Below are positions 9,981 to 19,475 of a DNA stretch of 64,000 nucleotides, piece after piece. Origin of the DNA: CALKZN01 sp050633785 (GTDB lineage: Bacteria > Pseudomonadota > Gammaproteobacteria > Arenicellales > Arenicellaceae). The position numbers were made by a program, and so were the translations under genes. Numbering within the stretch: the first letter of the stretch is position 1; each line of letters begins with the position of its first letter. A model generated the notes under the pieces. That model had not been told where the DNA came from. It ran no database searches and was given only the letters and a program-made list of their open reading frames with translations. The stretch lies in the NCBI GenBank assembly GCA_050633785.1, contig JBOEHE010000070.1:1-64000 (forward strand). The letters are read 5' to 3'.

Positions 9981-11951
9981 CTAGAATTTATAAGCAACGC
10001 CCGCATACCAACTGCGACCATCCACTGTACGAAACTTCAATTGACCACGACTGTATGTTGCCCGGTCCTCAAGCGTATCGGTCAGATTAATGCCATGCAG
10101 CCAGAAACTTAAAGGCCCACGTTCGTAGCTGACTCGAAAATTAAGTCGTTCTCCCCGTTTGAAACGACCCTTTTCTGTGTTAGCTGAGTCACTGTAATAA
10201 CGTGAATAAAAATCTCCTTCCAGCTCAAATGTCCAATGAGTAAATGGCAACCAGGCTAACCGTGTATTCAAATGATGTCGCGGTGAACGACTCAGCTCAT
10301 TGCCGGAAAAGTCACCATCACTACTGACAAATGAATCATATATATTGCGAGCATAGGTATGAGTAAAACCAATTCTCCAATTCGCTTTTGCAGGTGCGTA
10401 TTCCAGCACAGACTCCAATCCTTGAACCGTAACCTGACCGGCATTTGTAGTGCGTTCAAATTCCAAGCCATCGAGCAGAAATTCCTGAGTGACCAGGTAG
10501 TTTTTAATTTGATTATGGTAGTAGGAACTGTCGTAGTTCCAGGCACCTTTTCTACCACGAATACCAAGTTCAAGGTTCGTTGCCAACTCTGGCTGCAGCT
10601 CTGAGTTTCCAGTATCCGCATCAAATAAATCACCAGCATCAGGAGCATAAAAACCCTGTGAAGCACCAAACCACACCATGTTCTTATCCGACAATTTATA
10701 CGTCAAACCCAATTTCGGTGACATGTCATCAAAGCTGGCTCGAGCACCAGCAAATTGCCCTGACTCCAAACTGACATCTTCATAACGCAGGCCAGCAGAA
10801 AAGCTCAACGCATAAGTGATATTGGACTCATATTGCAGAAAAGCAGCTCGGATATCTCTGGAGTTTTCAAAACGCTTAAACTCCCCTTGCAACTGAACAT
10901 CCTTACGCTGATATTGACGAACATCCTGAGCACCATCGTATGTCTCAAAACCACTGATAATACTTGCACCATCTAACTCATGACGGTAAAGCAATTTAGA
11001 ACTCAATCCCCGGTCATTTTCATCCTGCGGCCCTCGAAAACGCGATAAACCAACCGTATCCTTTTCACGCCAAACCAAAGAAGCATCAACATAGCCTGAA
11101 GGCAACTCTTGTTCCAACTTCATTGACACAGCATCCTGCTCAAGATCTGTTGCTGAACTTAAGCCTCCGGCCTGAGTTGGGTCTTCGGCAATTTGCTCTG
11201 CAGTCAAATCCCCTCGGGCCACAACATCTTCTCGAAGGTGCTCCAGACGAACAATTAATCGTGCATTGTCATTCGCATCATACAGAAACTTGCCACTGAA
11301 TTGGTCACGATCATTTTTTGCACCTTCACGTAACCCTTCCAAACGGCGAGAGTTTGCATCAAGAAAATAACCAATACGATTTACTTTACCGCCACTATTA
11401 ACTCCGATGCGACGCCGAGAAAAATTGCCCGCCTCAAACCAGACTTTGGTTTCTGTGGTCTCAGGCGCGTCTCTTGTCACAACATTGATCACCCCACCAA
11501 AAGCGTTACTCGGATAAACGGCCGATGCAGGTCCCTTGATGACTTCGACACGCTGAATATCACCGGTATTAACCCGATCAATCCTCTGGGTTGCTCCTTC
11601 ATAAGGGTCTTCCAATGCAATACCATCGACCATTGGAATGGTATAACCTTTGCCACCGCTCGGGATACGCAAATTTCTTACTTGAGTTTCCCCCGGGATC
11701 CGATCAAGCAATTCATCAGGGTCAACAAATTTCAAACGTTGAATCTCTTCATCATTGACTACATGCACATTGATTGGCAACTCCTTAACCGGAGTACCGG
11801 CAATTTCAGCGTTTTCAAGGGCAGCTTTGCCGATGATAGTTATCGATACTGGACTGGTCACCACTGATTGTTTTTGGTCAGCTGGATTTTGTGCATAGAC
11901 ACTGCTTATTGTGCCAGCACACAGCGCCAGCATAGAAAGTTTGAATTTCAT
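9981..11951 (-). CDS. TonB-dependent outer-membrane receptor
   Basis: A 656-residue receptor with a signal peptide (to about residue 20, VYAQ). The plug domain holds IQRVEVIKGPASAVYPSNAFGG, and a 22-strand barrel is expected, ending in the aromatic terminus GVAYKF. It imports a bound ligand across the outer membrane using TonB energy. The neighbours (PepSY protein downstream, DUF2946 protein upstream) suggest a metal chelate such as a ferric siderophore; the ligand is inferred only. The start is supported by GGAG six bases ahead. I found no clear Fur box upstream. Confidence 0.93.
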   Translation of the reverse strand: MKFKLSMLALCAGTISSVYAQNPADQKQSVVTSPVSITIIGKAALENAEIAGTPVKELPINVHVVNDEEIQRLKFVDPDELLDRIPGETQVRNLRIPSGGKGYTIPMVDGIALEDPYEGATQRIDRVNTGDIQRVEVIKGPASAVYPSNAFGGVINVVTRDAPETTETKVWFEAGNFSRRRIGVNSGGKVNRIGYFLDANSRRLEGLREGAKNDRDQFSGKFLYDANDNARLIVRLEHLREDVVARGDLTAEQIAEDPTQAGGLSSATDLEQDAVSMKLEQELPSGYVDASLVWREKDTVGLSRFRGPQDENDRGLSSKLLYRHELDGASIISGFETYDGAQDVRQYQRKDVQLQGEFKRFENSRDIRAAFLQYESNITYALSFSAGLRYEDVSLESGQFAGARASFDDMSPKLGLTYKLSDKNMVWFGASQGFYAPDAGDLFDADTGNSELQPELATNLELGIRGRKGAWNYDSSYYHNQIKNYLVTQEFLLDGLEFERTTNAGQVTVQGLESVLEYAPAKANWRIGFTHTYARNIYDSFVSSDGDFSGNELSRSPRHHLNTRLAWLPFTHWTFELEGDFYSRYYSDSANTEKGRFKRGERLNFRVSYERGPLSFWLHGINLTDTLEDRATYSRGQLKFRTVDGRSWYAGVAYKF

Positions 11952-12158
11952 TCAATACTCCAAAAAAATAATTTTACAAGAACAGCAACAAGCACCGCGC
12001 AAGGCTGCTCTAAATGACAATAAAGGGATTTAAGAGATGAATATTCAGCTATTGATCCAGCCACACACAAACCAGCCTAAAGCCTTGACCAAAGACTTGG
12101 CCTCGCAGGATTAAACTATTTCAGCATGGTTATCGAGTCACACTCGAACTGGTTATCT

Positions 12159-12611
12159 CTAGCCAACAAAAAGAGGAGGAGCTCGAGTTTGTCGTCCGTG
12201 AAGGAAGAGGAAGGACCCCTGATGCAGTGGAACATCAAAAAATTTCAGAGTTGCGACTTGGCGCTGTCCATAGCAACCAGATATACCTATCTCGCCTGCA
12301 TAAAAATCATCAACATCATCTTTAGGTAAATAACACAGTGGACACTCAAAGTAGTCGTTGTGTTGGCTATCAGGCAATGATTCTGACCCAGAGTCAGAAA
12401 TGCCAAACGCAACTTCAAGCTCTGACAGGTTAACCCATTTAAATCCAGAAGATGTACACAACAGGATTTTTTCGCCAAACAAAGAAGAGGTCTGACCCCC
12501 AACACCATTACCAGAAGGCACTCCATAAACAGCATAGAATGGCATTAAGGCGTTCATAACGAACGCCAGCAAAGAAAACATCAATAAAAGACGTACTTTT
12601 GCCAGTTGCAT
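12159..12611 (-). CDS. DUF2946-family protein, possible metal-related
   Basis: A small protein with a hydrophobic N-terminus (VRLLLMFSLLAFVMNAL) and the DUF2946 pattern: LLCTSSGFKWV, then a Cys pair ECPLCYLP, and the closing TRAPP motif. The family is of unknown function, but its members commonly sit beside TonB receptors and copper or iron handling genes. A TTG at 12635 is possible; the ATG at 12611 gives the usual family start. About 200 bp separate it from the TonB receptor gene, so it may share a transcript with it or have its own. The Cys residues could bind a metal (inference). Confidence 0.72.
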   Translation of the reverse strand: MQLAKVRLLLMFSLLAFVMNALMPFYAVYGVPSGNGVGGQTSSLFGEKILLCTSSGFKWVNLSELEVAFGISDSGSESLPDSQHNDYFECPLCYLPKDDVDDFYAGEIGISGCYGQRQVATLKFFDVPLHQGSFLFLHGRQTRAPPLFVG

Positions 12612-12683
12612 ATTAAGGAGATTCAGTTGTTTCAAATTTTAACCGCGGAAAATTATATCAAAGGAAAAAACTCTTTGACATAA

Positions 12684-12711
12684 AAAAAGCGAGCTTCAAA
12701 GCTCGCTTTTT
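12684..12711 (-). terminator. Terminator of the erpA operon (bidirectional)
   Basis: A perfect 12-bp stem (AAAAAGCGAGCT / AGCTCGCTTTTT) closes over the loop TCAA. U-runs occur on both strands. It lies 30 bp after the erpA stop, so it ends the argC-DUF6776-bactofilin-erpA transcript and separates it from the DUF2946 gene. Confidence 0.92.
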
Positions 12712-12740
12712 CAAATTTGGAGGAGTTCCTACTCAGATTG

Positions 12741-13097
12741 TCAGGCGGAAAAAGAAGACCCGCAACCACAGGTAGTTGATGCATTTGGATTATTAATGAT
12801 GAACCGAGCACCTTCCATATCATCTTTATAGTCAATTTTAGCGCCAATCAGATACTGAAAGCTCATAGGGTCAACCAGCAAACGCACACCATCTTTGTCG
12901 ACAGCAGTATCATCTTCCTGCTGTTCTTCATCAAAAGTAAAGCCGTATTGAAAACCAGAACAACCGCCACCCTGAACATAGACTCGAAGTTTCAAATCCT
13001 GGTTATCCTCTTCTTTGATCAATTCCAACACTTTAGACGCCGCATTCGTGGTGAATTCAAGTGGAGAAGCCTGGCTAGTAGTTAGGTTATCAGTCAT
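12741..13097 (-). CDS. erpA: Iron-sulfur cluster insertion protein ErpA
   Basis: An A-type Fe-S carrier that passes clusters to essential apo-enzymes, including isoprenoid synthesis enzymes in E. coli. The three conserved cysteines are visible in GGGCSGFQYG and TCGCGSSFSA. The LEFTTNAASKVLELI opening matches ErpA rather than IscA. The ATG at 13112 is also possible; the ATG at 13097 gives a family-like N-terminus. It is the last gene of the leftward argC operon. Confidence 0.96.
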   Translation of the reverse strand: MTDNLTTSQASPLEFTTNAASKVLELIKEEDNQDLKLRVYVQGGGCSGFQYGFTFDEEQQEDDTAVDKDGVRLLVDPMSFQYLIGAKIDYKDDMEGARFIINNPNASTTCGCGSSFSA

Positions 13098-13177
13098 AGC
13101 ATTAATGAGCATTTATACAAATGCGTTAAACAATAGTTGTTATTAAGTGTAGCATATGGTGACGCCAATGCAGAAAA

Positions 13178-13600
13178 TCAAGTGTCACTGGCGGTTTCTG
13201 CGGCAACTTTATTCGCATCATATACTGGCATACCCGGATCGCACACCAAGCTACCGTTTATGGAAGCTCCCAATTCCATCTCAACAGCTTTGTAATGTAC
13301 ATCTCCATAAATTTCTGATTTAGCCTGCAACTCAACATGGCCTGACGACATAATATTGCCTTTGACTGTGCCATTAATAATCACATGAGGCACATTGATA
13401 TTGCCTTCAATCTTGCCTGCTTCACTAAGAACAAGGGTACCATTATTTCCATCTAACGCTGTGATATGGCCTTTAATATGACCATCCACTCTCAAACCAC
13501 CCGAAAACTCCAGATCGCCCTGCAAAATCGAACTTGAACCAATTAGGGTATCAACAGTATCGACAGGTTTATCATTTACATGTTTATTCTTTCGCATCAT
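13178..13600 (-). CDS. Bactofilin (polymer-forming cytoskeletal protein)
   Basis: A 140-residue protein whose core is a repetitive beta-helix pattern: LIGSSSILQGDLEFSGGLRVDG, then repeated G-x-I/V turns such as GHIKGHI, GKIEGNINV, GTVKGNI and GSLVCD. This is the bactofilin (DUF583) fold, flanked by short disordered tails. Bactofilins self-assemble into membrane-associated filaments that place cell-wall enzymes. Its position in an operon with argC, a coiled-coil membrane protein and erpA is common in gammaproteobacteria. It lacks its own M23 partner, although one lies 6 kb away. Confidence 0.93.
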   Translation of the reverse strand: MMRKNKHVNDKPVDTVDTLIGSSSILQGDLEFSGGLRVDGHIKGHITALDGNNGTLVLSEAGKIEGNINVPHVIINGTVKGNIMSSGHVELQAKSEIYGDVHYKAVEMELGASINGSLVCDPGMPVYDANKVAAETASDT

Positions 13601-13693
13601 CTCATTGCCTCAAATCTTATTGTTATCGTAGTACAACAGCCTTTAGTACAACTGCATAAAAAGTCAGAGTTATATTTTCCGCTATTGTACTGC

Positions 13694-14392
13694 TTATAGC
13701 TCATGCCACTCAACTAATTGCTTGGAAACATTATTATCTGGTCGAGCAATAATCTTCAAAACCATACCCGGCTTCTGTTCTGGCATTTTCAAAGCCCCTT
13801 TGACCACATCCGAATAGCGAAATTGCAGCACTTTACTATTCGAATCAGGCCATCTGCTCAGACTCTTTTTTGCCTGTTTTGATTCATACAACTCAACAAC
13901 AACATTCACTTTTGCTTGTTTTTCATGATTAATCGACTGAATTAAGGTCAATTCAAACTCTACTTGCCCACCCTCTAGTCGCTTACTGCGTATATCGTGA
14001 ATTTTAACGCCCGAAGTACCATCTTCAGGAGAGACAATACTTCGATAAAAGTTAACGCGACGACTTAACACTTCATTTTTCTGCTCAACTTTTTTATAGG
14101 CCTTGTTAATTTCTTTATACGCTTCTTGCTCCACCTGAACTTGACGCTGCGCTGTTGCCAGTTCCTGGGTCAATTTACGATTAGCTACGTTGGTCTTTTT
14201 AAGATCAGCACTTAACACTTTAATCGTATTACGCTGCTCTTCATCGTATTCACTTGAACGAGTATAGCCCAACCAATAACTACCAAAAGACAACAAAACC
14301 AGACTGACCAAGACCAGCAGTGTCACCGTTATTTTTTTATCAGTTGACCACTTGGGCTTAATAGATAAATCATTCGTTGCACGACGTAACAT
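13694..14392 (-). CDS. DUF6776-family membrane coiled-coil protein
   Basis: A 232-residue protein with one transmembrane helix near the N-terminus (about 22-44, VTLLVLVSLVLLSFGSYWLG). A coiled coil follows (about 55-110, rich in Gln, Glu, Lys and Leu heptads), then a C-terminal beta-rich domain. It is probably anchored in the inner membrane with the bulk in the periplasm. The function is unknown. It starts 14 bp after argC and precedes the bactofilin gene, so a structural role with bactofilin is possible but unproven. Confidence 0.78.
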   Translation of the reverse strand: MLRRATNDLSIKPKWSTDKKITVTLLVLVSLVLLSFGSYWLGYTRSSEYDEEQRNTIKVLSADLKKTNVANRKLTQELATAQRQVQVEQEAYKEINKAYKKVEQKNEVLSRRVNFYRSIVSPEDGTSGVKIHDIRSKRLEGGQVEFELTLIQSINHEKQAKVNVVVELYESKQAKKSLSRWPDSNSKVLQFRYSDVVKGALKMPEQKPGMVLKIIARPDNNVSKQLVEWHEL

Positions 14393-14406
14393 ACGACAAG
14401 ACCTTG

Positions 14407-15438
14407 TTACGGCATCACGGCCGGTAATTCCAGCCCTTCATTCTCAGGCAAGTCAAACATGATATTCATATTTTGCACCGCCTGACCAGCCGCACCTTTT
14501 GTCAAGTTATCAATCACCGATATTATCACCAACTTTTTGGAAACAGGGGGTTTAAAGGTTGAAATCCTGCAATAGTTCGACGCTCTGACAGAACGCGTTT
14601 CCGGTAGAGAATCCTCAGGTAAAATATCAACAAAAGGCTCAGTTGCGTAACGCGCCTGAAAAACATCATGGACATTCGTCGCTGGATCCAGCAAATCAAC
14701 ATAAATAGTTGATAATATGCCTCGCTGCATCGGCGTTAAATGAGGTACAAAGGTCAAACCTACCTCACTTCCACTGACAAGCGATAGATTCTGGCTGATT
14801 TCTGGATGATGACGATGCCCAGATACCGCATAGGCTTTAAAACTGTCATTCACTTCAGAATATAAAGTAGCAACGCTCGCCCCTCGGCCAGCACCTGTCA
14901 CGCCAGATTTAGCATCAACAACAATATCAGAAACATCAATCAAACCTTGCTCAACCAACGGCAATAAACCTAAGGTTGTTGCCGTGGGATAACATCCTGG
15001 GTTAGCAACAATAGCGGCCTGCTGGATAGCAGTACGATTCAGTTCAGGCAGACCGTAAACAGCTTGTTCGACCAATTCTGGGCAGGCATGTTCCATACCG
15101 TACCATTTTTCCCAAGTCGCAATATCTTTAATACGAAAGTCTGCAGCCAGGTCAATTAATTTAACACCAGCTTCTAGCAAATCTCTGGCATACTGCATCA
15201 GAACGCCGTTTGGTGTCGCTGAAAACACCACATCACATTGCTTCAATGCATCTATATCTGGCTCACTGAAAGCAATATCGACCATGCCACGCAGACCAGG
15301 GAACAAGTCAGCTACAGGTTTACCTGCCTCACCGCGAGAGGTAATCAGCTCAACACTAACGTTGCGATGCGTAGCCAACAGCCTGAGCAACTCGACACCG
15401 GTGTAGCCCGTGCCGCCAATAATACCTACTTTAATCAT
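14407..15438 (-). CDS. argC: N-acetyl-gamma-glutamyl-phosphate reductase
   Basis: The third step of arginine synthesis: NADPH reduction of N-acetylglutamyl-phosphate to the semialdehyde. The N-terminal nucleotide-binding motif is GIIGGTGYTGVELLRLL. The active-site cysteine is in VANPGCYPTATTLGLLPL, and the substrate motif is AVSGHRHHPEI. The length of 343 residues is normal. It leads the operon argC-DUF6776-bactofilin-erpA. Confidence 0.98.
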   Translation of the reverse strand: MIKVGIIGGTGYTGVELLRLLATHRNVSVELITSRGEAGKPVADLFPGLRGMVDIAFSEPDIDALKQCDVVFSATPNGVLMQYARDLLEAGVKLIDLAADFRIKDIATWEKWYGMEHACPELVEQAVYGLPELNRTAIQQAAIVANPGCYPTATTLGLLPLVEQGLIDVSDIVVDAKSGVTGAGRGASVATLYSEVNDSFKAYAVSGHRHHPEISQNLSLVSGSEVGLTFVPHLTPMQRGILSTIYVDLLDPATNVHDVFQARYATEPFVDILPEDSLPETRSVRASNYCRISTFKPPVSKKLVIISVIDNLTKGAAGQAVQNMNIMFDLPENEGLELPAVMP

Positions 15439-15580
15439 GATTTTTCTAAGATGCCACTATTCATTCAATGAAAGATAGAGTGTCTTCGACCCGATAGCAA
15501 CTGTCAATCAGTATGCGCTCGAAAATAGCTATGATAGACTAATTTCTCCGGATTTTATTAAGTCAACAGACAAAAACACC

Positions 15581-15934
15581 ATGACAACTGAAGAAACGTT
15601 ATTCACCAAGATTATCAACCACGAAATACCTGCGGACATTCTCTTTCAGGATGATGATGTCACTGTATTCAAAGACATCGCCCAACTCACTCCACACCAT
15701 TTGCTTATCATCCCTAATAAACCCATTCCTACCGTCAACGATGTTACAACAGAAGACCAAATGATCCTTGGCAAATTATTGCTGACTGCGGCAAAAATGG
15801 CTCAAAATCTCAATATAGCCGAGGACGGTTATCGCCTTATAATCAATTGCAACCGTGATGGCGGCCAGGAAGTATATCACCTGCACATGCATCTTCTGGG
15901 TGGGAAACCTCTTGGCCCCATGCTCAGCCGTTAA
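15581..15934 (+). CDS. HIT family nucleotide-binding protein (HinT-like)
   Basis: A 117-residue histidine-triad protein. The catalytic HxHxH motif is in VYHLHMHLLGGKPLGPM and the opening TLFTKIINHEIPADI is typical of HinT purine nucleoside phosphoramidases. It is followed after one base by the TIGR01777 epimerase gene, so the two are probably one transcript. Confidence 0.95.
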   Translation: MTTEETLFTKIINHEIPADILFQDDDVTVFKDIAQLTPHHLLIIPNKPIPTVNDVTTEDQMILGKLLLTAAKMAQNLNIAEDGYRLIINCNRDGGQEVYHLHMHLLGGKPLGPMLSR

Positions 15935-15935
15935 G

Positions 15936-16853
15936 ATGTCAATACTGATCATCGGTGGTTCCGGCTTTATAGGTAGAAATTTAACAGCTGCTTTATTAAA
16001 CAAAGATCAGACTGTTATTGTTAAAACCCGTAACAAGCAAAACACATCAACTCTATTTTCCTCCATAGGCTGCGAACCGACTATCATTGACAACTATGAT
16101 GAACTTTTGAGCCTGGAAACTCTGCCAGAAACCACAATCAGCCTGGCAGGAGCAGGTATCGTTGACAAACGCTGGACAGATCAACGTAAAAAAGAATTGA
16201 CAGACAGTCGCATAACCCCTTTGCGAGAACTACACCAATGGCTGCAAAAACAACAGGTTACTTTCAACACACTGTTGGTCGGATCAGCCACAGGCTATTA
16301 TGGCCTTCCCGAAGACCCAGACCAAGAGCTTACAGAGAACTCTATCCCGACGCCGCATTTCACCGCTGAACTGTGTGGTCAGCTGGAGCACTATGGCTCC
16401 AGTATGTCTGATGTGTATCAGCAAATCAGCATTTTGCGTACCGGGGTCGTATTAGGTGACGGCGGCGCTCTGGAGAAAATGACACTGCCAGCAAAGTTTC
16501 ATTTAAATGGGAAAATCGGTAATGGACAACAATGGCTGAGCTGGATTCATATTGACGACTGGATCAGAGGCATTCTACACATTCTGCACCAGGCCTCCCC
16601 GCAACCCAGCTATAACCTTACCGCTCCCAACCCAGCAACCAACCAGCAGTTTTCACAAGCCATTGGCAATGCTCTTGGAAAAAAGCTACAGATTCCTGTG
16701 CCCGCTCTTTCGATAAAACTCTTACTAGGTGAAGCCTCAGCATTACTCCTGCGCAGCCAACGGGTATTGCCCGAAGCTCTGCTTGAAAGTGGTTTCAAAT
16801 TCAACTTTGAAGAGATTGAACATGCTTGCAACGATCTACTTAGTACCACCTGA
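15936..16853 (+). CDS. TIGR01777-family NAD(P)-binding epimerase-like protein (YfcH-like)
   Basis: A 305-residue Rossmann protein beginning with the dinucleotide motif ILIIGGSGFIGRNL. Family signatures follow: SLAGAGIVDKRW, VGSATGYYG, and ILRTGVVLGDGGALEKM. The C-terminal DUF1731-like region ends LLESGFKFNFEEIEHA. The frame is open upstream to 15855, but that part lies inside the HIT gene; the ATG at 15936 follows the HIT stop directly. The substrate is unknown for the whole family. Confidence 0.9.
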   Translation: MSILIIGGSGFIGRNLTAALLNKDQTVIVKTRNKQNTSTLFSSIGCEPTIIDNYDELLSLETLPETTISLAGAGIVDKRWTDQRKKELTDSRITPLRELHQWLQKQQVTFNTLLVGSATGYYGLPEDPDQELTENSIPTPHFTAELCGQLEHYGSSMSDVYQQISILRTGVVLGDGGALEKMTLPAKFHLNGKIGNGQQWLSWIHIDDWIRGILHILHQASPQPSYNLTAPNPATNQQFSQAIGNALGKKLQIPVPALSIKLLLGEASALLLRSQRVLPEALLESGFKFNFEEIEHACNDLLSTT

Positions 16854-16883
16854 TGGCTTTAAACCCCCCTCTCCCTCTACCTA

Positions 16884-17906
16884 CTATCGAAATGGCACAA
16901 TTTCATCAAGCAAGCGCTGGGTCACAGCCTGCCAGGATTGTTTTTCAGCATACTCTCGGCAATCCTGACGATTCAACTGCAAAGCACCTTTAATCGCACT
17001 CGCAAGATCCTCATCAAGCACACCGGTCTTGCTCTGCTGCACAACATCAACTGGCCCAGGCACAGGAAATGCAGCAACCGGAGTTCCGCATGCCATAGCC
17101 TCAAGCATTACCAGACCAAATGTGTCTGTGCGTGAAGGAAAAACAAAAACATCAGCCTGTTGATACTCACTGACTAGATCCTCACCATATTTATAACCGG
17201 CAAACTCAACTTCGGGATATTTACGTTCCAACTCAGCCCTTTGTGGACCATCTCCCACCAGACGCTTACGCCCTGGCACATCGACATCTAGAAATGCCTG
17301 CAAATTCTTTTCTATCGCCAAGCGTCCAACATAAGTCAGCAGCGGCAATTCTTTATCTGCATTATTGAGCTTTTCCGGGTCCGGTCGATAATGATCACTA
17401 TCAACCCCCCTGCCCCAAATCACCAGATTTTCCTTATCCAGGCCATTTGCCATCAACTCATCACGTAAGGATGACGTTGTCACAAGCACTGACGAAGCTT
17501 TCTGATGAAAACGCTTTAAAACAGAATACCCCCATTCCACCTTAATAAACGGCAAACGTGCATTCACATATTCTGGGAATTTTGTATGCAATGATGTGGT
17601 ATATCGCCACCCTCTGTTATCAAAGATGCGTTTCGCAGCCGCCCCCAGCGTACCTTCAGTCGCGATATGCACATGATCTGGTTTGAACGCCTCAATCAAA
17701 CGACGCATTTTTCTGGCCGGCATTATTGCCAACTTAATCTCTGGATAAAATGGCAATGGGATTGTGTTAAATAACCCCGGATGGATTACATCCGTCTGGT
17801 AGCCGCGCTTTTCCAGTTCAGTCAAAACAGTTTTCAATGTCGTGACCACACCATTGGTTTGTGGACTCCACGCATCGGTGATGAGTAGTAGCTTTTTCTG
17901 GTTCAT
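16884..17906 (-). CDS. GT4-family glycosyltransferase
   Basis: A 340-residue GT-B enzyme. The N-terminal half has DAWSPQTNGVVTTL and the acceptor-side HVHIATEGTLG. The C-terminal half has the nucleotide-sugar motif FPSRTDTFGLVMLEAMACGTP (E-x7-E class). It resembles MgtA/SqdX-type enzymes that transfer mannose or sulfoquinovose to glycolipids; donor and acceptor cannot be decided here. It is convergent with the epimerase gene and its 5' side faces the left copy of the repeat flanking the Shedu gene. Confidence 0.87.
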   Translation of the reverse strand: MNQKKLLLITDAWSPQTNGVVTTLKTVLTELEKRGYQTDVIHPGLFNTIPLPFYPEIKLAIMPARKMRRLIEAFKPDHVHIATEGTLGAAAKRIFDNRGWRYTTSLHTKFPEYVNARLPFIKVEWGYSVLKRFHQKASSVLVTTSSLRDELMANGLDKENLVIWGRGVDSDHYRPDPEKLNNADKELPLLTYVGRLAIEKNLQAFLDVDVPGRKRLVGDGPQRAELERKYPEVEFAGYKYGEDLVSEYQQADVFVFPSRTDTFGLVMLEAMACGTPVAAFPVPGPVDVVQQSKTGVLDEDLASAIKGALQLNRQDCREYAEKQSWQAVTQRLLDEIVPFR

Positions 17907-18017
17907 TGGGAAATGGTAACCAGCTGGTGTTACGGGATTGTGTCAGGAGTGGCTGGGCGCTGGTTTGCTTTAGGTGTTGGTTAGTCGTGGTTTTTGAGAT
18001 TATTGTGTTATTCAAGC

Positions 18018-18228
18018 ATTGCCCTGCCGGGCGGGCGTTCATTTTCTTTGCTTGCACAAAGAAAACAGAACCAAAAGAAATGCAGCCTAATCAATTGCCC
18101 CTTCGGGGTTCCCTCCATTCATACGAATAATCGAGCGGCTGCGGAACTCGCGCTGCGCGCTCAGACATCCTCGCCGAAAGCCCCCGATTCTTAGCATGAA
18201 CTCCGGCAATTGATTTTTATGGCAGGTG
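18018..18228 (+). repeat. Dispersed repeat, left copy (inverted relative to 19476-19690)
   Basis: About 210 bp containing segments also found, in the opposite orientation, right of the Shedu gene. The 41 bases at 18137-18177 (GGCTGCGGAACTCGCG and onward) are identical to the reverse complement of 19516-19556. Similar blocks (GCCTTGCCGGGCGGGC-like, TTTCTTTG, GCCCTTCGGG-like, CCCGATTCTT) occur in the same order in both copies, but diverged. The GC-rich core contrasts with the AT-rich gene between the copies. I believe related elements are scattered in other gammaproteobacterial genomes; no family name is recalled. Confidence 0.8.
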
Positions 18229-18232
18229 AAGA

Positions 18233-19390
18233 CTATTTAGATTTATTACTATTAGAATAATGATTTTCATTTTTTACAATATATAGAGCCCTTTCATACA
18301 GTTCATCAAAAGTAACTATGTCTACATTTCTTGAATCACGCCTAAACAGTTCAAATGTTTTTTCTTTTTTTTGTTTATCGCCTTTCACATCTTCCGATAT
18401 CTGATTCCAACTCCCTATAATCAATATAGTCCTAGAATCATAAGATCTTTGTGGAATTTCCTGATTAAAATCATCCAGCAACTCTTTTGTCGTTTCAATT
18501 TTAATTTGACCGCTGGCTTTTTGCTCTAAAATTTGTGAATAAGCTTCAATCAGGTCATTTGATAATTTCCAACAGTTAGCCCTCTTTTGGGATATTCCAA
18601 ATAATCTAGTATCAGGGCGTTTAAGCTCAACAAAAGTCGTAAATCTTTTATCACCTAATAAATAGTCAGCCCGTACCCCATCTTTTCCAGAAGCACTTGT
18701 GTCTGATGCATGAAATTCTTTTTGCAAAATTCCTTGAAAACGATAGTCTAAGCCATAGCCAAAAATCCATTCATTTACCTTAAAAAAATGCTGCCATGCA
18801 ATTTCGTCCTTAGTATTTGGCTTACCAATCTTTTCTTTATAATCCGTAATACCATCTTCAAAAAGAAGTTTTCTAAACTCTTCTAATTGCAACTTTCGAT
18901 AACCAGTATTGACTAGATCTACATTTGTAATTATGCCCTTGTTTAATAAATCTCGAATAACCATCCCTCCCTCTTCACCAGATAACAAGGTTGATATTTT
19001 CTTTTTAGTTTCATTATCCAACGACGTTAATGACTCATCAGCTAAAGCAATTCTTTTTTCACTTACTCCCTTAAGATCGATTGTATTAATAAAATCAAGA
19101 AAGCATTTAAGCTGTTGTAAGTTAAATTTTGATAGTTTAATTCTCTCTTTTTCTCGGTCAGAAATGAGCTTTATAATCTCTAAACCTTCTATATTTTCTT
19201 TGTCTTTAATATATACGACTTTTATCATAGTTCGAGGCGCAAACTTTATATGAGTTTCACCTTCATCAGAAAATACCACTTGAAAAAAACGTCCATCTCC
19301 AAATGAATGATTATATAAATGTTCTAGCTTTGAATTAAGAACTATGTCGTCTTCCGAGGCTTCCGGTTTATAAAAATCAAAGTCATCCAT
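18233..19390 (-). CDS. sduA: Shedu-family anti-phage nuclease (SduA, DUF4263)
   Basis: A 385-residue protein. The C-terminal ~200 residues match the Shedu (DUF4263) PD-(D/E)xK nuclease domain: WQHFFKVNEWIFGYG (about 199-213), VRADYLLGD with the likely catalytic Asp242, and FVELKRPDTRLF with Glu255 and Lys257. The N-terminal half (1-180) has no domain I recognise; variable N-terminal domains are usual in Shedu. Known Shedu proteins act alone to block phages, probably as oligomeric DNA nucleases. The gene is clearly more AT-rich than its neighbours and is framed by inverted repeat copies. No toxin, methylase or second defence gene lies beside it. Confidence 0.85.
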   Translation of the reverse strand: MDDFDFYKPEASEDDIVLNSKLEHLYNHSFGDGRFFQVVFSDEGETHIKFAPRTMIKVVYIKDKENIEGLEIIKLISDREKERIKLSKFNLQQLKCFLDFINTIDLKGVSEKRIALADESLTSLDNETKKKISTLLSGEEGGMVIRDLLNKGIITNVDLVNTGYRKLQLEEFRKLLFEDGITDYKEKIGKPNTKDEIAWQHFFKVNEWIFGYGLDYRFQGILQKEFHASDTSASGKDGVRADYLLGDKRFTTFVELKRPDTRLFGISQKRANCWKLSNDLIEAYSQILEQKASGQIKIETTKELLDDFNQEIPQRSYDSRTILIIGSWNQISEDVKGDKQKKEKTFELFRRDSRNVDIVTFDELYERALYIVKNENHYSNSNKSK

Positions 19391-19475
19391 AAATCAAATA
19401 CCACCTTTGCATTCAAAAGTATTAATTTCGTCAATAGTATGTATGATTTATTAGCATGAGTCTAGAATAGCCATA

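Noticed and set aside
11952..12158. Fur box upstream of the TonB receptor gene
   Set aside because: No sequence close to the GATAATGATAATCATTATC consensus was found by eye.
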